Below are positions 57,501 through 64,000 of a stretch of DNA of 64,000 bases, in pieces (within the stretch, counting starts at the first letter, position 1; each line of letters opens with the position of its first letter). The notes under the pieces are model-generated. The model saw only the letters and a program-made list of their open reading frames with translations, was not told the DNA's origin and did not search any database. This DNA is from Lineolata rhizophorae. Lineage: Eukaryota; Ascomycota; Dothideomycetes; Lineolatales; Lineolataceae. Made by a program: the position numbers and the translations under genes. Where the stretch lies: the NCBI GenBank assembly GCA_010093515.1, contig MU001682.1, forward strand, positions 876,429 through 940,428, read 5' to 3'.

Positions 57501-59480
57501 TTAGAAAGAAATTTGAGTCAGTAACTTGCAAGCCGCTAGAGTCATAAGTATTTGAAAATATGGTATACTGGGGCCAAAAACGGAAAGGTGAACCTGCCAA
57601 TATTACGAAAAGGCCGAGGCAAGCAATCAAAGCCTCACAGTCATATACATGTTCCATATGAGTGAAGAGCCATAGTTTGCTATGGCTACATACATCTGCT
57701 TGTTCTGCCCGCCCTGTGAATGCAGAATAGGGTCTAGATTGGGGGCGGATTGCTGAAATGGTTGCTGATGTGATGCTCTAAGGGTGATATAATTCCCAAT
57801 GGCAAGCAAAAATCGGGGTTCCACTCACTGCAACATACTACGTGAAATTAAAGAGTGTTCTGGAACAATACAGTCATGCTTATTTTGATCAAGGGACTCT
57901 ACTAGGTAGGTACAATAGTGAGTCATAGTGTGACGTGGTAAGGCCTTGTCATCCATTGCTCGCACGTTAGTAGGGGTGTGTAAGCTCTAGCCGAGGCTTG
58001 ACTGGATGGTAAAACATTTGAATTCACAGAAAATCAATAAGTTATAGCTATTAGAGTGCTCTAAATTTAGTCATGAATGAGTATGACATAGCAGGTCATT
58101 TGCTGTTCCAATCAGAATCTGTCCGGGTTACATGGACATTATGACGAGGCTTGGAGGACGGGCTGCACTGTCTCCAGGCCAAATGCGATCCCCTTGCGGA
58201 TGTAATGCAGCAAGCATTTGTGTAGAGATATTGCCAAGCGAGGCTGGCAACACGATCACATGCGCCTTTCCCGTTCTCGCTCAATGAGGCATGTCATGAG
58301 TAGGCTGTCCATAATGAGGCGACGGCATTAGCATGTGGTGTGCGGAGGAAATGCAGCATTGGCGTTGAACCACTGTATACGCGGAAACCTTCGCCGCCAT
58401 GGCCACTGCAATTAGAGCCAAAGTGCAAAAATACTAACGATGATATCAAATCTCATATAACATGATTATAATGTTTATTGATATTAGAAGGTGATTTTTG
58501 CGTTAACCTAACATTATATTGTGCAATCGGGCGCAGCTGTGCACTGCACTGTGCTCATGATTGTAAAAGTTCTACATATCCGAATGGCGACGCCACAGCC
58601 ATCAGCAGCGGTTTGAGGTCTTTTGCTTGGAGAAGGCGCTTGTGGCGCTTAAGATCCGTATGCGACGGGATCTTCTCCTTCATCTCGTCATCATGCTAAC
58701 TCAGACCATTTGTTGGCTCTTAAGTGTCTACTCCAGCTTCTAGAGCGGTCGTGTCTATGCCCGAGTCCAGTGTCGCAAGCAACAAGTGTTACAGATTCAA
58801 AACACCGCCGAGCTCAAAACAGAATGGGGAGCATTCCATATCCTTTGTCGATCTGCAAACCCACTTCAAGCCAGGTTCTTCGCTGTGGTCTGTGTTGTAG
58901 AAGAAAGACGTCCGCAAAGGGCATCAGATCTCTGAGAGCAGAAAGCGAGGTGGGGTAGGGAGAACGAGTATGTATTGGCTGCCGTTGATTCGTTATGTTA
59001 AAGCAGGAGATTCTCGCAAGTCAGTTGAATACGACCTCGTAGAGCAATGGAGATAGGCGGCCGATCGACGAAAGTTGCCGGTTGCGAAACCTAGAAAACA
59101 AGCTGGACAACAAACCGTTAGAATGATATATCTTTCAATCATGGAGACGCTTCATCTTACTTTCAAATGAGACGGCAAGCGGTCATTTTGCGAATGCAAA
59201 GCGACGCCACCGTCGGCCTCAGTAGGAGCAAGATGAATCATTTCACAAGCTTCATGCCGATGGGAGGCCGCTAAACGAGTGTTTTATCACCTGGCATGCG
59301 AGATGAAAGGCAGAAAGGAAGCAGAGGTGATTGTTCAACAGAGTGGCGCCCTGGCAAGAGGGAAGTCTTAAAGAACCGTCACGGTCGCGATGTGGAGGAT
59401 TAGGTTCTTATCGTGCCGAACAAACACGCGCAAGAATACTCTTAACGACAGTGCCAAACTAATAGAAAGCTGCGACGATA
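57501..59480. other. intergenic, no supported gene
   Basis: Mixed AT-rich sequence with short frames only. Nothing recognised. Confidence 0.35.
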
Positions 59481-59499
59481 GTCTTTTATGGGGGTTAGG

Positions 59500-60060
59500 A
59501 CTACCTCACACTCCGGTGGAAACTTAGTCATATGCGTTTATGTAGTTGCGGCGAAGTGTCTTGATAGAGTTTCCCGTCGCGTGGAGGAGGCCACTACGAA
59601 GGTAGGGTGGCAAACTTCCTCAACGCCACGCAAAGCAGGCACAACGCGCATTTCATCAGTTTTAGAAAAAATCGACTATACGCGGAGAACCCGGTTCCTT
59701 CCAATGCAACCACTGTATTTAGGAATGATCTATATACCCCAAGAATAACAATCATGCTGGGCCAACGCCAAATCACAAAACACCTTCTCCTCCAAAGACC
59801 TATACAAGATAGGATCAGTGATGAAAATGTGTAGCCAGGATCAAAAACTGGTAGCCATCAAAAATTATGCCGAAGAAGCAGCCGAAGCCACTTCATACCA
59901 GGCCCAACCGCGCCGTGCAATGCCGAAGGACCTGATAGATGTCAACCTTCTTGATCGAAGACATCTCAGCAAGGTAAGTATGAAGAAGAAAAAAAGGAGA
60001 GTTGGAGCGCGGCTTTGGGGGGTTTTTATACCTTTGTCGAGAAAGTTTTTTGGATGTGGG
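59500..60060 (-). pseudogene. decayed member of a small gene family, copy B
   Basis: Below the TATA segment at 60.03 kb an ATG near 59967 opens a short frame (MSSIKKVDIYQVLRHC) with a possible GTATG...AG intron further on. Then comes a hydrophobic stretch related to copy A at 46.2-46.5 kb (CFVIWRW and VALEGTGFS). Frames are broken. Confidence 0.3.
59965..60060 (-). promoter_or_regulatory. TATA-containing promoter-like repeat, copy 3
   Basis: The minus strand reads CTCGACAAAGGTATAAAAAC, then a C-run, AAAGCCGCGCTCCAAC and a CT-rich tract leading to ATG near 59967. It is close to copies at 39.28 and 46.79 kb. Confidence 0.5.
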
Positions 60061-60069
60061 ATGACTCAG

Positions 60070-61170
60070 CAACCCAGGGGCGTGATGCTTAAGCATAAGG
60101 CCGTGCCTAAATCTGCGTGGATACCATGCCCAATGTTACCATTTTGTGGTTTCCATTCACTTCTATATCATGTGGCTCTGCCTGATCGAAGGCAGAAGTC
60201 ACTAGGTTTTAGATCAGCTCGAAGACTTTATTGCACGTCATGAGCAGATTCGCATTTGGCACTTCTCCCAGCTCCCCTAGACTCTGGGGTGAAACGTTGG
60301 GAACCAAGGTAATAAACATTCGCATAAAGCAATGTCCAGATGCTCAGCTTGTCATTGAACTAGGTGGTTAATTCCATCTGTATAAGCGGTGTTACTGTTG
60401 GGAATAAGACTCTTGACGCTGTAGGATATGGAGTATCAACACCTCTGCTCGTTATAACACATTCAACGAAAATCAAAGGTTGATTGATCCCCGAGATCTA
60501 GGAGTTTTCCAGTCACCCAGGAGGTGGATGCTTTATTTCCCAAAGAAAGGCATGTTCAGCATTATCGCATTTTAATTTGCATAACTTTATGGAGGTGTAC
60601 ACCAATCTTCGGACAATCAACTTGTACATTTACAAACAGCTGAAATTGTTTCTGTTTCAATATATACGGTTTCAACATCAAATTCCGCTATTGACAATGC
60701 GCTACCATTCCGGCACTTTAGTTCTTGCCATGGCGATCCGATTGCCATTTGCCTGTCATTCCCGTCCTCCGTATTGTTGTCCGTTGCTACAGAACCATGT
60801 TATGCTCAACACTTGCACTTGTGCATTTCTAACCGACATAATAATTGGTCGCTCCTTTATGTTGGAAAGAAATCTCGTATCTGAAGAGCTATATGTGATA
60901 CCGCAGGAAGTTCGGGGATGCTGAAGACACGCTTCGAGATTGGCTATCTCTTGACCCAGACAATGCAAAGTATGGACACATAAAGAACAACGTGGCGGAT
61001 CTACTGCTTCAGCTACCGGCTATGTGGCAAATATGGCTGGATCGAACGCTGTTGAGTCCGCCATATTGTGGTTAGCATAAGTCCTGTGTGTCCATAGGCA
61101 TGCGAAAGCATTGTATTAACATATCGAGCCACTACTCCGCCGTATCTCGAAGCTCGATTCTTCTCGGTCC
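60070..61170. other. no supported gene
   Basis: A frame at 60577-60924 (+) and an overlapping minus frame (60968-60756) are open but start at TTG and have no recognisable motif. Possibly a piece of an old gene. Confidence 0.3.
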
Positions 61171-61173
61171 AGC

Positions 61174-61730
61174 CTATTCAGACCACACATACCGAACCAT
61201 TGAAATCGGCCATCGCGGAACCAAATTGTGGCGGCTCTTAGAGAAGAAAAACCTGCTTAGTGCTGTCGCTGCAGCTCGAGTGCAGTTCGATTGAGCAGGT
61301 GGTGCTCCCTGCCACCTGAAGGTCAGCTCTAACAGGCCGTTGTTGATGAAGTTGTCGCGAGCGACGATTAGCGGAGGTTTTGTAGCGGGTGCGGAAGCGA
61401 ATAAGATTTTGTTCAAGTCGTCCGTCGCCGCGGGCGTGACAACCAAGTGGAGGTATCAACTCCGCTCCGGACTATGAGAGTGATTGAGCGCAGAGGCTCG
61501 CTGCAGGTCATATCTCAGAGATCTCAGAAGGTGAGGATTGTCAGAGTGAAGAAAAGCGTGGAAGTTTACAAAGGTGGCCATTTTGGTCTTGGACATTACC
61601 TCGTCTCTTAGCGAGGGAATATCATATCTCCGCAATCGCACTTGGATCAAGCAAACGCCATACCAATTGAGCCGTTTGGAGAACGATTCGCTTCCCCCCT
61701 TTGTCTTTCAATTGTTTTGGTTGTGAGAAT
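61174..61730 (-). pseudogene. unrecognised protein frame broken by a single TGA
   Basis: The minus frame is open for about 186 codons from about 61730 to TAG 61174 except for one TGA near 61453. Sequence on both sides reads as ordinary protein (LRRYDIPSLRDEVMSKTKMA before; LIVARDNFINNGLLELTFRW after). The first in-frame ATG is about 61596. No intron that would remove the stop was found. A CGA-to-TGA change would explain it. No family is recognised. Confidence 0.4.
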
Positions 61731-61739
61731 TTTCGAATT

Positions 61740-63637
61740 TCACCGGAACTCACTCTCGCTAGCTTCGTAAGATCGGAATTTCAGGGCCTAGTGACTGTCT
61801 TATTCCAGTTCCTTTTCCCACGAACCTCTACGTTCAATTTGACTCGCGACTTCGTCGGCAAAGCCGGCTATGTCTCAACCTTACCTAGAAATACCGCCCC
61901 CAAAAATCTTGACTTTAAAATAAGTTCACAAATCGCAGACATCGCAGGAAAATAGACTCTTGTTCCGAGCTAGTAGCGCCGCGTGACCTGAGCAAGTCCA
62001 TGCTGAGCTGACAGGCATGAAAACGGCTACCGCTGTCAGGTATTTTGAGCCCTCGTCGCTACTTGACATGCAGTCATACTATTCCACTAAATTGGATTAC
62101 TAATGATCAAGCATCGTAAAGCGTGTTCACGGCAGGAGCAACATCTAAGTTTATCATCTAACGAACACAAGCCTTGAGCTTTCCCGCAGAGTATGAATTC
62201 CAAAACGCTAACAATCATACATCAAACCAACTCTCGCCTTCTAATTTCAGAGAATTAAGTACTTACTCTTGTTTTTATGCTTCGCCAGCTGAGGCACATT
62301 TCTGCGGCTCTTAAGCTAACCTTGAAGTGGCTCCAATCCTCTGGCAGATACAATCGTCCACGTCCTCCTCGCTCCTCCTCCTTCCCTTCCTTCTCCTTAG
62401 TCTTACCAGCTCTCCGCCGCGTGACGAGTCCGCGATAAATGGCAGAATATTCCAGTAATACTAACTGCTATCAAAGCATTCCATCGGCCTTCGCGATCAT
62501 AGAGCTTTACAGCCTGCTGTAGGCAGCCAGCTTGCGACTGCCGTTTTCGCCTAGTTGTTTCTCCTCGTACTACGATCCCCATCCGAGATCACCGCACACT
62601 ACCGGGCGAGTGAGCCTCTCGCAAACGCGCGCTTCCCAAGCGGAGACAAGCCCAATCTGAAACCAGAGTTACAATTCCACATGAGAGTTGGGTTGCATGA
62701 GCTCCAGTGACCGAGAAGATGATTCCTTAAGGGAGCAAGCTCAATAACTTCGATGAACAAACGGTGCTAGAAAATAGCGCCCGAATAGTGCTAGAGCAAT
62801 GCCCTAGAAGCGAGGATCGGACGTGCTAGGTAAGGCTAGAGTAAAGAGAGCTGAGCATAAGGCAACTGGGGCACAGAGATGCGGGTGAGTATGCTAGGCT
62901 AGTTGGAGGACGTCAAGGCCAATGAGGGAGCCACGCGGAACGGCGACTGTAGACTTTCTTTCCATCTACAAGAGGAAACCTTAAAAACTTGCGTCCTTAG
63001 AGCTATAATACTTTGGTTTATCTCCTTGCGTACACGCGGGCTCCGGAGTCTAGACCACACGACATCCACCAAAGAAATCTCTCTCGTTCAACAACCTAAT
63101 AGGCGGAAGCCAGGATCGGAAAGGTATACCCGCATCATCTGGCCAAACTATAGGGGATGATGTTAGACAGCTCGAACATAGTTTTAACAGGTGTGAACTG
63201 CCGTAAGCAAGAACTCAGATGCCTTGATGCAGGTAAACAACACAGGGAATATCTCTCATTCTAGATGGCGTGATGTCGTGGATATCATAGACAACAGCAC
63301 TAGCACCTCAGTTCGAGGCCACGTGATGCCAGCCCCAGTTTCTCTCCGTGTTAGCGTACATAGATCGTAGAGTAGAGCTTAGCTCTCTCTCTGCAAACCT
63401 GACCTAATACACTCTGTTTTGACACTGCACACTCTGTGATGCTCAGCACGTGTTTTCATGCTATCCATTTTAAGGCATTTGACGCACCGATGTTCAAGAT
63501 TATTCAAATTATCCAGTCATGCGGAGACAAAATTCATGGAAAGGTTTCTACCTCGTTGGCTAATAAATAAAAACCCAGCCTGCCTTTCGATATGCGCCTA
63601 TCTAACCAACTACATGGCGGCACCTCTAAAAATTCCC
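61740..63637. other. intergenic, left flank of a pogo-type transposon
   Basis: Short frames only, with AT-rich and GC-rich patches. Nothing recognised before the TA dinucleotide at 63638. Confidence 0.35.
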
Positions 63638-63639
63638 TA

Positions 63640-63720
63640 ACGTATTTCATCACCGAGTCGTCAATATCACCGAGCCGACAGCGCCCACCGATCCCGCATC
63701 ATCCCAGACGAACCAGTATA
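63640..63720 (+). mobile_element. putative left terminus of a pogo/Fot1-type transposon
   Basis: After TA (63638-63639) the sequence ACGTATTTCATCACCGAGTC begins about 80 bp before the transposase ATG. It holds a subterminal repeat, ATCACCGAGTCGTCA then ATCACCGAGCCGACA. Tc1/mariner-class elements duplicate TA on insertion. The right end is outside the window, so the terminus is inferred. Confidence 0.4.
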
Positions 63721-64000
63721 ATGCCTCAACAACCACGCAAAGATATTAATGCGCAGGAAGCTAGGATTAAGCTTGCTCTTCAAGCTATCGAGAAACGCGA
63801 TATTAAATCAGTACAAGAGGCTGCCCTGGCCTACAACGTCCCCCGAACCACGCTAATCGACCGACGCGCTAAAAAATCCTTCCGACGCGATTGCCAACCC
63901 AACTGCAAGAACCTCACGCCTATAGAAGAGCAGGCGATAATCGAACACATACTCAACCTCGACGCGCGAGGATTCCCCCCTACGAAGGATATGCTGCGCG
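63721..64000 (+). CDS. pogo/Fot1-type (Tc1/mariner) transposase, N-terminal part, cut by window edge
   Basis: An ATG frame open to the window end (93 codons seen). Residues about 13-53 form a Psq-type helix-turn-helix (EARIKLALQAIEKRDIKSVQ, then AALAYNVPRTTLIDR). A CENP-B/Tc5-type DNA-binding start follows (LTPIEEQAIIEHILNLDARG). This domain order is that of fungal pogo/Fot1 DDE transposases, which bind the element's terminal repeats and move it by cut and paste. The catalytic DDE part would lie beyond the window. The frame is intact so far. Confidence 0.88.
   Translation, partial: MPQQPRKDINAQEARIKLALQAIEKRDIKSVQEAALAYNVPRTTLIDRRAKKSFRRDCQPNCKNLTPIEEQAIIEHILNLDARGFPPTKDMLR

Overview
The window looks like nuclear DNA of a filamentous ascomycete (Pezizomycotina). 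The protein genes are split by introns with fungal GTAAGT/GTATGN donors and YAG acceptors. Three proteins have clear fungal relatives: an APC-superfamily amino-acid/GABA/choline-type permease, a proteinase-K-like secreted subtilase and a GNAT acetyltransferase. A pogo/Fot1-type transposase begins at the right edge. No rRNA, tRNA or CRISPR array was recognised. The species cannot be read from the sequence. Gene density is very low and much of the window is repeat-derived or decayed, as in an accessory, transposon-rich part of a larger genome.

Layout. 1.3-4.55 kb: four-exon permease on the minus strand with two unusually long introns. 6.8-12.05 kb: non-coding array of degenerate units built around a 20-nt hairpin (about 17 copies), with further hairpins that appear to change both arms together. 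15.8-17.3 kb: two-exon GNAT gene. 17.4-21 kb: AT-rich stretch with gene relics. 23.2-28.6 kb: GC-rich DNA with one possible gene (23.4-23.85 kb). 28.66-30.93 kb: subtilase with its TATA box and one very long intron. 32.4-33.55 kb: an unrecognised multi-exon gene on the minus strand. 34.3-36.9 kb and 38.3-38.95 kb: two more blocks dense in perfect inverted repeats, including a 59-nt hairpin with 20 paired bases per side. 39-62 kb: AT-rich, repeat-derived DNA holding two 110-bp TG...CA elements with perfect 5-bp target duplications, four related minus-strand TATA segments, minisatellites and several broken reading frames. 63.64-64 kb: start of the pogo-type transposon.

The permease, protease and acetyltransferase are unrelated housekeeping or nutritional functions with no sign of working as a cluster. 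The most unusual content is the set of structured, apparently non-coding hairpin blocks (about 0.7 kb, 6.8-12 kb, 34.3-36.9 kb, 38.3-38.95 kb). They match no element family I recognise and are the best candidates here for something undescribed. All statements rest on reading the sequence. No folding, covariation statistics or database search was run.
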